Shown here in pieces: positions 26,831 to 35,758 of a DNA stretch of 64,000 bases; position 1 is the stretch's first letter; every line of letters begins with the position of its first letter. Origin of the DNA: JAJEFO01 sp965221845 (lineage in GTDB: Bacteria; Pseudomonadota; Alphaproteobacteria; Rhodobacterales; Rhodobacteraceae); contig OZ244919.1 in the NCBI GenBank assembly GCA_965221845.1, positions 2,418,001 through 2,482,000 on the forward strand, given 5' to 3'. The notes under the pieces are model-generated. The model made no database searches, was not told the DNA's origin, and saw nothing but the letters and a program-made list of their open reading frames with translations. The translations under genes were made by a program, and so were the position numbers.

Positions 26831-28411
26831 ATGAGAACCATTCTTGCAATGTTCGATTCCCTGAACCGCATGGCGATCGGCGCCTACGGCGGGACGGCTG
26901 TCGCGACACCCAACTTCGACCGGTTCGCTGCGCGCTCGGTCACCTTTGACAAGCACTATGTCGGTTCGCTGCCCTGCATGCCCGCACGTCGGGACATGCA
27001 CACGGGCCGTCTGAACTTCATGCACCGGCACTGGGGGCCGCTTGAGCCATTCGACGAGAGTTTCGCCCGCATCCTGAGCGAGAACAGCGTCTACACCCAT
27101 CTCGTCTCCGATCACCTGCACTATTTCGAGAATGGCGGCTGGGGCTATGCCAACGCCTTCGACAGCTGGGAGTTCGTGCGCGGGCAGGAGTATGACGCCC
27201 TGCGGGCTCTCGTGCGCCCGCCGCTGGAGCGCTATCGGGAGAGGTTCGACGAGCGGCACTACCCCCTGGACAAGCTGCCCGCGGACGGGCCGGTCACGCG
27301 CGGCAATTCCGACAGGATGGCGTGGAGGAGGTCGCGGGGTGCCATCACTCATGAGCGTCTGGTCGAAGAGGACGATTTCCCCGCGGCCAGGTGCTTTGCC
27401 CGCGCCTTCGACTTCCTCGACGACAACCGCGATGCCGACGGCTGGTTCCTGCAGCTGGAGTGCTTCGACCCGCACGAGCCTTTCGTCGCGCCCGAGCGGT
27501 TCAGGGCGGCTTATGACACCGGGTACAACGGCAAGATCCTCGACTGGCCGATGTACGAGAAGAACGCGAACTCTCCCGAGGAGGTCGCCGCCATCCGCGG
27601 CAACTACGCAGCGCTGGTCGCCATGTGCGACGAGCATTTCGGGCGGCTGCTGGATTACTTCGACGTCCACGATCTCTGGAAGGACACTGCCCTGGTGCTG
27701 GGCACCGACCATGGCTTCCTCCTGTCCGAGCACGACTGGTGGGCCAAGAACCGGATGCCCTACTACGAGGAAATCAGCCACATTCCCCTGATGGTCTGGC
27801 ACCCTGACCACGCGGCGCAGTCCGGCACGCGCCGGAAAAGCCTGACCCAGACAACGGACCTGATGCCCACATTCCTTGAAATGCATGGGTGCGCGGTTCC
27901 GGACTCCGTGACCGGCAAGTCGCTCCTGCCGCTTCTGAACGCTGATGCGCCGCAGCACGACAGCGTCGTCTTCGGGATGTTCGCGGGGCCTGCCGGGGTC
28001 ACGGACGGCACCTACAGCTACTACCTCTATCCCGAGGACCTCACCGGCGGGAACCTGCACCTCTACACACTGATGCCGTCGCACATGATCGACCTCTTCG
28101 GCCTTGAGGAGCTGAAGAGCAGCGAGCTGGTCCCGCCGTTCGATTTCACCAAGGGCGTGCCGACCCTGCGCATGCGGCTCGATCCGAAGAACACCCAGGT
28201 CGGCATGGACGGCCAGTCGCTCCAGGACTGCGCGACCGTCCTCTACAATGTCGAAGCCGACCCGCGACAGGAAAGCCCGCTGACAGACCCGGACGTGGCC
28301 GCGCGGCTGAAGCGCGAGATCGCGCGTCACTTCCGGAACCACGACGCTCCGGAAGAGCTCTATGCGCATTTCGATCTGTCGCGGGAAGACGTCGCCATGC
28401 CCGGAAACTGA
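26831..28411 (+). CDS. Type I sulfatase (formylglycine-dependent), cytoplasmic
   Basis: A 526-residue alkaline-phosphatase-superfamily sulfatase. The metal-binding start appears as MFDSLNRMAIGAYGG, and the catalytic signature CMPARRDMHTGR has the Cys that becomes formylglycine (CxPxR). LGTDHGFLLSEHDWWAKN supplies further metal and active-site residues. There is no signal peptide, so it would hydrolyse an imported sulfate ester in the cytoplasm. The FGE gene upstream and the transporter genes 36 bp downstream fit a dedicated uptake and desulfation unit. ATG 26831 is chosen because the metal-binding Asp follows directly. The substrate is unknown. Confidence 0.92.
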   Translation: MRTILAMFDSLNRMAIGAYGGTAVATPNFDRFAARSVTFDKHYVGSLPCMPARRDMHTGRLNFMHRHWGPLEPFDESFARILSENSVYTHLVSDHLHYFENGGWGYANAFDSWEFVRGQEYDALRALVRPPLERYRERFDERHYPLDKLPADGPVTRGNSDRMAWRRSRGAITHERLVEEDDFPAARCFARAFDFLDDNRDADGWFLQLECFDPHEPFVAPERFRAAYDTGYNGKILDWPMYEKNANSPEEVAAIRGNYAALVAMCDEHFGRLLDYFDVHDLWKDTALVLGTDHGFLLSEHDWWAKNRMPYYEEISHIPLMVWHPDHAAQSGTRRKSLTQTTDLMPTFLEMHGCAVPDSVTGKSLLPLLNADAPQHDSVVFGMFAGPAGVTDGTYSYYLYPEDLTGGNLHLYTLMPSHMIDLFGLEELKSSELVPPFDFTKGVPTLRMRLDPKNTQVGMDGQSLQDCATVLYNVEADPRQESPLTDPDVAARLKREIARHFRNHDAPEELYAHFDLSREDVAMPGN

Positions 28412-28447
28412 ACGATACGGACCACAACACGCCAAGGGAGGAAAAAC

Positions 28448-29443
28448 ATGTTTGCAAAGCTCGGAACCGGATTGGGAGCCCTCTTCGCGCTGGCCCTGTC
28501 TGCGGGGTCCGCTGCGGCCGAATACCCGGAGCGAACCATTGAAGTCATTCACCCATGGGGCCCCGGCAATGCGATGGCCGTGTCCCAGATCATTGCCAGG
28601 GCGATGAGCGAGGAGCTGGGCGTTGACATGCCGGTGATCTCGTTGCCCGGCGCCGCCGGCACCAAGGCGCAGATCACCGCGATGAGCAGGCCTGCCGACG
28701 GATACACGATCTTCGACGGCTACGTGGCCCCGCTCGTCCTGCAGCCCGTTCTCGGCAATGCGGACTGGAACTACGCCGACTTCAAGCCGCTCCATTCGGC
28801 CGTCTCGAACGCCTTTGCGATCGGCGGACGCGTGGAGGAGACGCGCTGGTCGACCTTCGAGGAGATGATGGAGTACGGCAAGGCGAACCCGGGCGAGCTG
28901 CGCTATTCCTCGGGCTCCCGGAACAACCTGCCGCACATGGTGATCGCCAAGGTTCTTCAGGAATACGGCGTCGTCGCGCAGAACGTGCCCTATACGCAGG
29001 ACGGCAACGCCGTGAAGGACCTCAAGTCCGGCGTGCTCGACTTCGCCTTCATCAACGTCGGCAACTACATCCAGGACAAGCCCGCCTTCAACATCATGCT
29101 GGTGCTGTCAGAGTTGCAAGGCTCGAAGGATTCCTATGACGGCGCGCCAAGCTTCGTCGACCTGGGGATCGATCTGGGACTGTCCGGACTGGCGCCCATG
29201 GGCTGGACATGGTGGATCGTGCACAAGGACACGCCCGACGACGTGGCGGACAAGCTCCGCACGGCGATGGAGGCGGCCTTGCAGCGAGCCGACGTGCGCG
29301 AAGCCATTGAGGCCGTCGGCTTCGTTCCGCTTGCATGGGACCACACCGAATACGACGCGGTCGTGGGCCCGGTTTCCGGCCAGCTCTCGGCCATGGGCAA
29401 CGCGCTGAAATGGGAGGAGGAGGAGCTGAAGAAGCTCCGGTAG
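28448..29443 (+). CDS. Tripartite tricarboxylate transporter, binding protein (TctC family)
   Basis: A 331-residue periplasmic solute-binding protein with a Sec signal peptide (ALFALALSAGSAAAEYPERT) and the TctC/Bug fold. The characteristic ligand loop appears as GAAGTKAQITAMSRPADGYT. It delivers a carboxylated or otherwise anionic solute to the TctAB permease encoded next. It follows the sulfatase gene by 36 bp with an AAGGGAGGAAAA ribosome site, so it is probably in the same transcript. This suggests that the imported solute is the sulfatase substrate or its product. Confidence 0.9.
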   Translation: MFAKLGTGLGALFALALSAGSAAAEYPERTIEVIHPWGPGNAMAVSQIIARAMSEELGVDMPVISLPGAAGTKAQITAMSRPADGYTIFDGYVAPLVLQPVLGNADWNYADFKPLHSAVSNAFAIGGRVEETRWSTFEEMMEYGKANPGELRYSSGSRNNLPHMVIAKVLQEYGVVAQNVPYTQDGNAVKDLKSGVLDFAFINVGNYIQDKPAFNIMLVLSELQGSKDSYDGAPSFVDLGIDLGLSGLAPMGWTWWIVHKDTPDDVADKLRTAMEAALQRADVREAIEAVGFVPLAWDHTEYDAVVGPVSGQLSAMGNALKWEEEELKKLR

Positions 29444-29459
29444 ACCGGCGCGCGCGGCA

Positions 29460-29942
29460 ATGACGCGAAGAACCGGTCAATGGATCGCGATTGCGTTCTT
29501 CGCCGGACTTGTCGCGCTCGTCTTCCAGCAGGTCCATACATCAATGTCGGAGCAGGGCATCGCCAGCGGCGGGCCCTACGACAACGCGGCGACCTTCCCG
29601 AAATCGGTGGCGATCTCGATAGCGGGACTGCTCCTCGTCCAGGTCGCCATCGTGCTCCTCGACAGAACGCCGGCGGGCGACCGGGTCGCGTTCGCGGCAT
29701 TGAGGCGGCCCGTCGCCATGCTCCTGGTCTTCGCCGCCTACCTGGCCGCGCTGACGCCCCTTGGATACCACCTCACAACGGCGCCGATGATCCTTGCCGT
29801 GATGGGGATCTGCGGTGTCCGCAGCGTCGGCACGCTGCTTGGAGCGGCACTGGCCGTCGCGTTCGTCGCCGCGTTCGTCTTCGAGAAATTCCTGAGCGTC
29901 GTCCTTCCAGGCGGAATGTTCGCGCTGCACATGCCGTGGTGA
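29460..29942 (+). CDS. Tripartite tricarboxylate transporter, small subunit (TctB)
   Basis: A 160-residue membrane protein with four hydrophobic segments (IAIAFFAGLVALVFQQV, VAISIAGLLLVQVAIVLL, PVAMLLVFAAYLAAL, and a last one near FVAAFVFEKFLSVVLPGG). The size and layout fit TctB. It lies 16 bp after the binding-protein gene and 7 bp before the large permease gene. TctB is poorly conserved, so the assignment rests largely on context. Confidence 0.85.
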   Translation: MTRRTGQWIAIAFFAGLVALVFQQVHTSMSEQGIASGGPYDNAATFPKSVAISIAGLLLVQVAIVLLDRTPAGDRVAFAALRRPVAMLLVFAAYLAALTPLGYHLTTAPMILAVMGICGVRSVGTLLGAALAVAFVAAFVFEKFLSVVLPGGMFALHMPW

Positions 29943-29949
29943 CGAGCGG

Positions 29950-31473
29950 ATGCTGATCGACTCCCTTGCCGCCGGACTTCAGCTCTTTCTGACACCGCTT
30001 GCCATCGGCCTGACCATGATCGGCGTCCTTGTCGGCCTTCTCGTCGGAGCGCTGCCAGGCCTTGGACCGCTCATGGGGATCATCCTGCTTCTCCCGGTGG
30101 CCATCGGACTGCCGCCCGTTGCGGCCATGGGGTTCCTGATCGCGATCTTCGTGGGCGGATCCTGCGGCGGCTCGATCTCGGCGATCCTTCTTCGCATACC
30201 CGGAACGCCACTTGCCGCCGCCACGCTTTTCGACGGCTACCCGATGGCCCGGAAGGGCCGGGCCTCGGCGGCCATCGGGATCGCGATTTCCGCGTCTGCG
30301 ATCGGAGGCCTGTTCGGCGGCTGCGTCCTGATCCTCGCCTCCCCCACGCTCGCGGCCTTTGCGGCCGACTTCGCGCCGCCCGAATATGCAATGCTGGCGA
30401 TCGCCGGGCTCTTCGCAATTGCCGTCATTTCCGGCGGGTCCATCGTCAAGGGTCTTCTGTCGGGCTGCTTCGGGCTTCTCCTCGCATCCATAGGCACGGA
30501 CGAGTTCTCCACCGGCTACCGCTTCACCTTCGGCTCCCATCACATGCTGAACGGGTTCCACATCGTCGCAGTCGTGGTCGGGCTGTTCGCGATCTCCGAG
30601 ATGGCCTTCCAGGTCGCCGGGCGGAACCTTCTGTCGAAACCGGACGTGAAGGTCGCAAGGCCGGGCTTCTCTTCGGTCCTGCTCGCTCTCAGGCACTGGA
30701 AGAACCTGCTGCGCTCGTCCGGAATCGGCGTCTTTTTCGGCGCCCTGCCCGGAGCCGGAGGCGTCATAAGCTCCTTCACCGCGTATGCCGTCGCCAAGGC
30801 CTGGTCGAAGCCGGAGGAACGCTACGGCGAGGGCGCTGAGGGCGGCGTCGTCGCCACCGAATCCGCCAACAACGCCACTGTGGGCGGGACTCTCGTGCCT
30901 TCCCTCGCGCTTGGCATCCCGGGCGACGCCTCCTCGGCAATGCTTCTGGGCGCGCTCCTGATCCTGGGATTCATTCCGGGCCCGATTCTCTTCGAGCAGC
31001 AGCCTCAGATGGTCGGCGGCATCTTCCTTGTCTACATGGCCGCCAACCTGTTCCTGCTGGTCGCGGGCATCCTCCTGACGCCGTTCTTCGTCTATGTCCT
31101 GCGTGTCCCCAAGTTCTGCCTGATCCCGATCGTCCTGATCCTGTGCTGCATCGGGACCTTTGCGCTTCAGGCGTCAGTGTTCGATCTCATGGTGATGCTC
31201 GGGTTCGGATTGGTCGGCATTCTGTTCCGGGCCGCAAACTACCCGCTTTCACCGGTCGTGATCGGCTTGATCCTGGGTCCCGTTCTCGAGACCAATCTTC
31301 GCAGGGCTCTCCTGATTTCCCGCGACGGGCTGTGGATCTTCGTCGAGCGCCCGGTTTCGGCGGCGCTGCTGGCCGTGAATGTCCTGCTCATCCTCGGCGG
31401 AACGGCCTACGCCTTCAGGAGGCGCCGCGAAGGCCATGCCGGGAAACCGGAGACCGGCGCGACATCGGCATGA
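29950..31473 (+). CDS. Tripartite tricarboxylate transporter, large permease (TctA)
   Basis: A 507-residue polytopic inner-membrane protein of the TctA family. Conserved Gly-Pro-rich motifs are present: GLLVGALPGLGPLMGIILLL near the N-terminus and FFGALPGAGGVISSFTAYA in the middle, with ATESANNATVGGTLVPSLAL after it. It couples uptake to the ion gradient. It is the last gene of the sulfatase-transporter unit and converges on pckA. Confidence 0.93.
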   Translation: MLIDSLAAGLQLFLTPLAIGLTMIGVLVGLLVGALPGLGPLMGIILLLPVAIGLPPVAAMGFLIAIFVGGSCGGSISAILLRIPGTPLAAATLFDGYPMARKGRASAAIGIAISASAIGGLFGGCVLILASPTLAAFAADFAPPEYAMLAIAGLFAIAVISGGSIVKGLLSGCFGLLLASIGTDEFSTGYRFTFGSHHMLNGFHIVAVVVGLFAISEMAFQVAGRNLLSKPDVKVARPGFSSVLLALRHWKNLLRSSGIGVFFGALPGAGGVISSFTAYAVAKAWSKPEERYGEGAEGGVVATESANNATVGGTLVPSLALGIPGDASSAMLLGALLILGFIPGPILFEQQPQMVGGIFLVYMAANLFLLVAGILLTPFFVYVLRVPKFCLIPIVLILCCIGTFALQASVFDLMVMLGFGLVGILFRAANYPLSPVVIGLILGPVLETNLRRALLISRDGLWIFVERPVSAALLAVNVLLILGGTAYAFRRRREGHAGKPETGATSA

Positions 31474-31575
31474 ACGGCGCCGCGCCAAGCGCCCGCAGAA
31501 CCGCCCCCGCCGCATTGGTGCCCGTTGACCGGCCCGTTCCGCATTGCGGCCGGGGGTGCGGCGAATGCCGGCATC

Positions 31576-33243
31576 TCAACGATGCTGAGCCGGCGCGGTC
31601 CGTGCCTTGCGGCTCCGGCCCGTCGCAACCGCCTGCCGCGCCCCGATCGCCACCGCATTCACGGCGGCGTCGATATGGGCCTCGTGCCGCTCGAAGTTCC
31701 TCGCGAACATCTCGACCAGCCCTTTCGCCCGCGCATCGTAGGCGGCGGCGTCGTCCCAGGTCCGGCGCGGGTCCAGCAGGATGTCCGGGACGACGCCCGC
31801 CTTCACGCTGACGGGCACCTCGAAGCCGAAGTTCGCGTCCTTGCGGAACCGCGAATGCTCCAGAGAGCCGTCCAGCACGGCCGAAAGCAGCGCCCGGGTC
31901 GCCTTGATCGGCATGCGCGATCCGGTTCCGAAGGCGCCGCCTGTCCAGCCCGTGTTGACCAGCCAGCAGGTCGCGCCGTGGCGGGCGATCCTTTCGCGCA
32001 GCAAGGCGCCGTAGGTTTCGGGCCGCCTCGGCATGAACGGCGCGCCGAAGCATGCCGAAAACGTCGGTTCCGGCTCCGTGACCCCGCGTTCCGTGCCGGC
32101 GACCTTTGACGTGAAGCCCGAGAGGAAGTGGTACATTGCCTGTGCGGGGGTCAGGCGCGCGATCGGCGGAATGATCCCGAAGGCGTCGCAGGTCAGCATG
32201 ATGACGTTCTTGGGATGGCCGCCAAGCGCCGACCCGGATGCATTGGAGACGTAGTCCATCGGATAGGCGCAGCGCATGTTGGCGGTCAGGCTGTCATCGC
32301 CGAAATCGAGAGCCTTGGTCTCGGGGTCGAAGACCATGTTCTCGATGACGGCGCCGAACTTGAAGCACGCGTCGTGGATTTCCGGCTCGGCCTCACGGTC
32401 CAGGTTCATGGTCTTCGCGTAGCAGCCGCCCTCGAAGTTGAAGATCCCGCGATCCGACCACCCGTGCTCGTCGTCACCGATGAGGATGCGGCCCGGATCG
32501 GCCGACAGGGTGGTCTTGCCGGTGCCCGACAGCCCGAAGAACACGGCCGTATCGACCTGGTTTCCCGCGGCATGGTTGGCCGAGCAGTGCATCGGCATCA
32601 CGCCTCCTTCGGGCAGGATGTAGTTGAGCACGGAGAACACCGACTTCTTGTTCTCGCCCGCATACGCCGTCCCGCCGATGAGAACGGCCTTCCGCTCGAG
32701 ATCAATGGCGATGACGGTCTCTGTCCGGCAGTCATGCCGCTTCGGCTCGGCCCGGAACGACGGGCAGTTGATGACCGTCAATTCAGGCACGAATCCGTCA
32801 AGCTCGTCCCTGTCTGGGCGCCGGAGCAGGTGCCGGATGAAGAGGGAATGCCAGGCAAGCTCGGTGACGACCCTGACGTCCAGCCGGTGCGCGCGGTCGG
32901 CGCCGGCATGCAGGTCCTGCACGAAGCAGTCGCGGCCCTTCATGTGAGCCAGCATGTCGGCATGCAGGCGCGCAAAGCCCTCCGGCGACATCGCGCGGAC
33001 GTTCTCCCACCAGACGTTCGGCTCGACCGACGGCGTCTTCACGACATGCCGGTCTTGCGGCGACCGGCCCGTGTGCCTGCCCGTGCCGACCAGCAGCGTC
33101 CCGCCCTGGCCGAGCGTTCCTTCCTTCCGGCACAGCGCGTGCCGGACCAGGTCAGGCTCCGTCAGGTTGTAATGGACGGACCCCGGATCCCTGATTCCGT
33201 GCGCTTCCAGCGTCATTCGCGAATTGACGCGCCCGTGGTTCAT
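31576..33243 (-). CDS. pckA: Phosphoenolpyruvate carboxykinase (ATP)
   Basis: A 555-residue ATP-type PEPCK that converts oxaloacetate to PEP for gluconeogenesis. Seen are RHTGRSPQDRHVV near the N-terminus, the kinase-1a P-loop FGLSGTGKTTLSADP and the metal-binding LIGDDEHGWSDRGIFNFEGG. The start at 33243 (MNHGRVNSRMTLEAHG) matches the usual alphaproteobacterial N-terminus better than the longer frame from 33267. The gene is divergent from hprK across about 490 bp; in many relatives the ChvI/ChvG two-component genes stand in that gap. Confidence 0.95.
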   Translation of the reverse strand: MNHGRVNSRMTLEAHGIRDPGSVHYNLTEPDLVRHALCRKEGTLGQGGTLLVGTGRHTGRSPQDRHVVKTPSVEPNVWWENVRAMSPEGFARLHADMLAHMKGRDCFVQDLHAGADRAHRLDVRVVTELAWHSLFIRHLLRRPDRDELDGFVPELTVINCPSFRAEPKRHDCRTETVIAIDLERKAVLIGGTAYAGENKKSVFSVLNYILPEGGVMPMHCSANHAAGNQVDTAVFFGLSGTGKTTLSADPGRILIGDDEHGWSDRGIFNFEGGCYAKTMNLDREAEPEIHDACFKFGAVIENMVFDPETKALDFGDDSLTANMRCAYPMDYVSNASGSALGGHPKNVIMLTCDAFGIIPPIARLTPAQAMYHFLSGFTSKVAGTERGVTEPEPTFSACFGAPFMPRRPETYGALLRERIARHGATCWLVNTGWTGGAFGTGSRMPIKATRALLSAVLDGSLEHSRFRKDANFGFEVPVSVKAGVVPDILLDPRRTWDDAAAYDARAKGLVEMFARNFERHEAHIDAAVNAVAIGARQAVATGRSRKARTAPAQHR

Positions 33244-33733
33244 GATCGTCACGCCTTCCGGCAGCATGCGCGGCCGATCGTGTGACCGACGCGTCCCATG
33301 TCCGGCGCATTGGCACGATTCCGGTTGCGTGAACAGGGCGAAATGGCACGGCTGGCGCTACCAAGCGACTGATTTTTCAGGACTGGCGCGAAAGTCACGA
33401 TCCAGCCGGAGTGCCGGCGTGCGAGCCGCCGCGGGCGAAGCTCGCCGAGGCCGGGATCCGGCCTGCCATTCGCGCCCTGCCCCGGGAGGGTCCATTGCTG
33501 TTGAACATGCCGGAGACAGGCGCGAACATGCCGGGCGTGCGGAATGGCGCGATGCGCCATCGCCGCGTGTCCCGCAGACCCAAGGGGGTGCATATGCTCC
33601 GTGCAGAGCCGGGCGCACATTGCAGCCGCGACGCGCTGCCGGAACTCGTTGCGCCCCTGGCGTCGCGCCGTGACGCGCCCCCTTCCGTCCTCCGGCCCTC
33701 GCCTGCGCGACGGGCTCCCTGAGGCCGGGCCCG
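33244..33733. other. Non-coding gap between pckA and hprK
   Basis: About 490 bp with no recognisable gene on either strand. Its open frames have chance-like composition. In related alphaproteobacteria this position commonly holds chvI and chvG (response regulator and sensor kinase); no receiver or histidine-kinase motif is visible here. The gap presumably contains the promoters of pckA and of the hprK operon, but no clear box was found. Confidence 0.6.
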
Positions 33734-34159
33734 GTGCCTGGGGGAGACGGGTCCGCTCTCGTGCACGGCACCGCCGTTGCGTCGGGTCCGGCGGGCCTCC
33801 TGATCACGGGGCGGGCTGGCGCCGGGAAGTCGCGGCTTGCGCTGGAGCTGATGGCCTTCGGGGCCACGCTCGTCGCCGATGACCAGGTCGTGCTGGCCCG
33901 GAAGCCCGGGGGATTGCTGATGTCGGCTCCCGCGGCCCTCGAAGGCAGGGTCGAGGCGCGGGGAATCGGCATCTTGACGCGCGACGCGGCGCCCGCCTGG
34001 CTGCGGGTCGTCGTCGACATGGATCAAGTCGAGACGGGGCGCCTGCCCGAACCGCGGGAAGTGACGGTGTCCGATGAACGCGTGCGCCTCATTCGAAGGG
34101 TTGAGACCCCGGCGTTCGCCGCTATGGTGTACGTCCTTCTCAAGGGAGGAGCGGAGTGA
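33734..34159 (+). CDS. hprK: HPr kinase/phosphorylase, short alphaproteobacterial form
   Basis: A 141-residue protein that phosphorylates HPr on Ser. It has only the C-terminal kinase domain, as usual in alphaproteobacteria: Walker A GRAGAGKSRLALELMA and ATLVADDQVVLARKPG with the catalytic Asp pair. It starts with GTG at 33734 and overlaps rapZ by 4 bp (GTGA). It forms an operon with rapZ, an EIIA and HPr, an incomplete PTS with a regulatory rather than a transport role. Confidence 0.9.
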   Translation: MPGGDGSALVHGTAVASGPAGLLITGRAGAGKSRLALELMAFGATLVADDQVVLARKPGGLLMSAPAALEGRVEARGIGILTRDAAPAWLRVVVDMDQVETGRLPEPREVTVSDERVRLIRRVETPAFAAMVYVLLKGGAE

Positions 34160-35070
34160 CGGCCGGATCGGCATCCAGCGCGCGGACGCGAGCCGTCCTG
34201 GTGACGGGCGCCTCCGGGGCCGGGCGGACGACGGCGACCCATGCGCTGGAGGACCTGGGCTACGAGATCATCGACAACATGCCGCTTTCGCTCCTGCCGC
34301 GCGCGTTCGAGCGGCCGTCCTCGATGCCGCCGCTCGCCCTTGGAATCGATGTGCGCAACCGGGACTTCTCGGCGGACGCGGTTGCCGGAGTCCTTGACCG
34401 CATCGCCTCGGACGCCGGCGTGGAGGCCGAGCTGCTGTTCCTGGACTGCCGCTCCGAAGCCCTCGTGCGCCGGTATTCCGAGACGCGAAGGCGGCATCCG
34501 CTCGCGCCCTCGGAAACGCCCGAGATCGGCATTGGCCGCGAGATGGAGCTCCTGATCCAGATGCGGGAGCGCGCGGACCACCTGATCGACACGTCCGACA
34601 TGACGCCGCACGACCTGAGGGCCGAGATCGGGCGACGGTTCGGGCGGGACGGCTCCGGCATCCTTGTCCTTTCCGTCGAGAGCTTTTCCTACAAGCGCGG
34701 CGTGCCGCGCGGCGTGGACATCGTTCTCGACACGCGGTTCCTTGCAAACCCGCACTGGCAGGAAGGTCTGCGCGGGACCGACGGGCGCGACGCGCGCGTG
34801 GCGGCCTTCGTGGAAGGCGACCCGCGCTTCCCCCGGTTCTTCCGGACGATCGAGGCAATGCTCCTTGACCTGCTTCCCGCATTCAAGGAGGAAGGCAAGA
34901 CGCACCTGTCGGTCGCGCTCGGCTGCACCGGCGGACGGCACAGGTCGGTGGCCGTCGCCGAAAGGCTCGCAAGCGCCCTCTCGGGGAAGGGATGGCAGGT
35001 GTCAACGCGGCACCATGAGCTGGAGCGGCCGGGTCGGGGCTTGCAGTCATCCTTGGAGAGCGAAGGGTGA
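34156..35070 (+). CDS. rapZ: RapZ-like RNase adapter / nucleotide-binding protein
   Basis: A 304-residue RapZ (YvcJ) family protein. The N-terminal P-loop domain has GASGAGRTTATHALEDLGYE, with Arg where the Walker A Lys is usual; I recall the same change in related alphaproteobacterial sequences. The C-terminal RNA-binding domain carries SFSYKRGVPRGVDIVLDTRF and ALGCTGGRHRSV, the latter highly conserved. In enterobacteria RapZ links small RNAs to cell-wall sugar synthesis; in alphaproteobacteria its role is less clear. GTG start at 34156, ribosome site AAGGGAGGAG. Confidence 0.9.
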   Translation: MTAGSASSARTRAVLVTGASGAGRTTATHALEDLGYEIIDNMPLSLLPRAFERPSSMPPLALGIDVRNRDFSADAVAGVLDRIASDAGVEAELLFLDCRSEALVRRYSETRRRHPLAPSETPEIGIGREMELLIQMRERADHLIDTSDMTPHDLRAEIGRRFGRDGSGILVLSVESFSYKRGVPRGVDIVLDTRFLANPHWQEGLRGTDGRDARVAAFVEGDPRFPRFFRTIEAMLLDLLPAFKEEGKTHLSVALGCTGGRHRSVAVAERLASALSGKGWQVSTRHHELERPGRGLQSSLESEG

Positions 35071-35462
35071 TAGGCATCGTGATCGTGGCGCATGGAGGCC
35101 TGGCGCGGGAATACATGGCCGCGGTCGAGCATGTCGTCGGCAAGCAGAACGGCATGTGCGCCATCCCGATCGAGGCCGAGCACGACCGGGAGGCCAAGCA
35201 GGACGAGATTTGCGCGGCGGCTGACGAGGTGGACTCCGGTGACGGCGTCATCGTCGTGACGGACATGTTCGGCGGCTCGCCGTCAAATCTCTCTCTCAGG
35301 GCCTGCAACTCGTCCAACAGAAAGATCCTCTACGGCGCCAACCTCCCGATGCTGATCAAGCTTGCAAAGCTCAGGCACGAGCCCGTTGATCGCGCGGCCA
35401 CGGCGGCCCTGTCCGCGGGACGCAAGTACATCGACAGCTTCGAGGGCGGCGGCGCGGCCTGA
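35067..35462 (+). CDS. manX: PTS EIIA component, mannose type
   Basis: A 131-residue EIIA-Man domain. The phosphorylatable His is in IVIVAHGGLAREY, and VTDMFGGSPSNLSL is the typical second motif. No EIIB or EIIC genes are nearby, so it belongs to the regulatory PTS of alphaproteobacteria, receiving phosphate from HPr and influencing carbon control. GTG start at 35067, overlapping rapZ by 4 bp. Confidence 0.92.
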   Translation: MIGIVIVAHGGLAREYMAAVEHVVGKQNGMCAIPIEAEHDREAKQDEICAAADEVDSGDGVIVVTDMFGGSPSNLSLRACNSSNRKILYGANLPMLIKLAKLRHEPVDRAATAALSAGRKYIDSFEGGGAA

Positions 35463-35463
35463 C

Positions 35464-35742
35464 ATGGAAGGGCCCGTGACGCGCACCCTGAAGATCGTGA
35501 ACGAAAAGGGCCTGCATGCGCGCGCCGCCGCAAGGCTGGCCGAACTCGTCGAGGGGTTTGACGCCGAGGCAACGGTGTCGAAGGACGGCATGAGCGTGAC
35601 CGGCGACAGCATCATGGGTCTCCTGATGCTCGCGGCGTCCCGGGGGACCGCGATATCGGTCGCGACCAAGGGGGCGGAGGCGACGGCGCTGGCCGAGGCG
35701 ATCGGCGCGCTCGTGGCCGGCGGCTTCGGGGAGGAGGGGTAG
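35464..35742 (+). CDS. ptsH: HPr phosphocarrier protein
   Basis: A 92-residue HPr. The active His lies in IVNEKGLHARAAARLAELV and the regulatory Ser, the HprK target, in DSIMGLLMLAASRG. It starts one base after the EIIA stop and ends the operon, converging on hbd. Enzyme I (ptsP) is not in the window. Confidence 0.93.
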   Translation: MEGPVTRTLKIVNEKGLHARAAARLAELVEGFDAEATVSKDGMSVTGDSIMGLLMLAASRGTAISVATKGAEATALAEAIGALVAGGFGEEG

Positions 35743-35758
35743 GACCCGCGTCGCCGCG

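Noticed and set aside
33411..33722. Small gene between pckA and hprK
   Set aside because: The 103-codon frame has no ribosome site, no motif and a chance-like composition.
34156..34250. RapZ inactivated by Lys to Arg change in its P-loop
   Set aside because: The rest of the protein is well preserved and I recall the same Arg in related alphaproteobacterial RapZ proteins, so it is probably a lineage trait.
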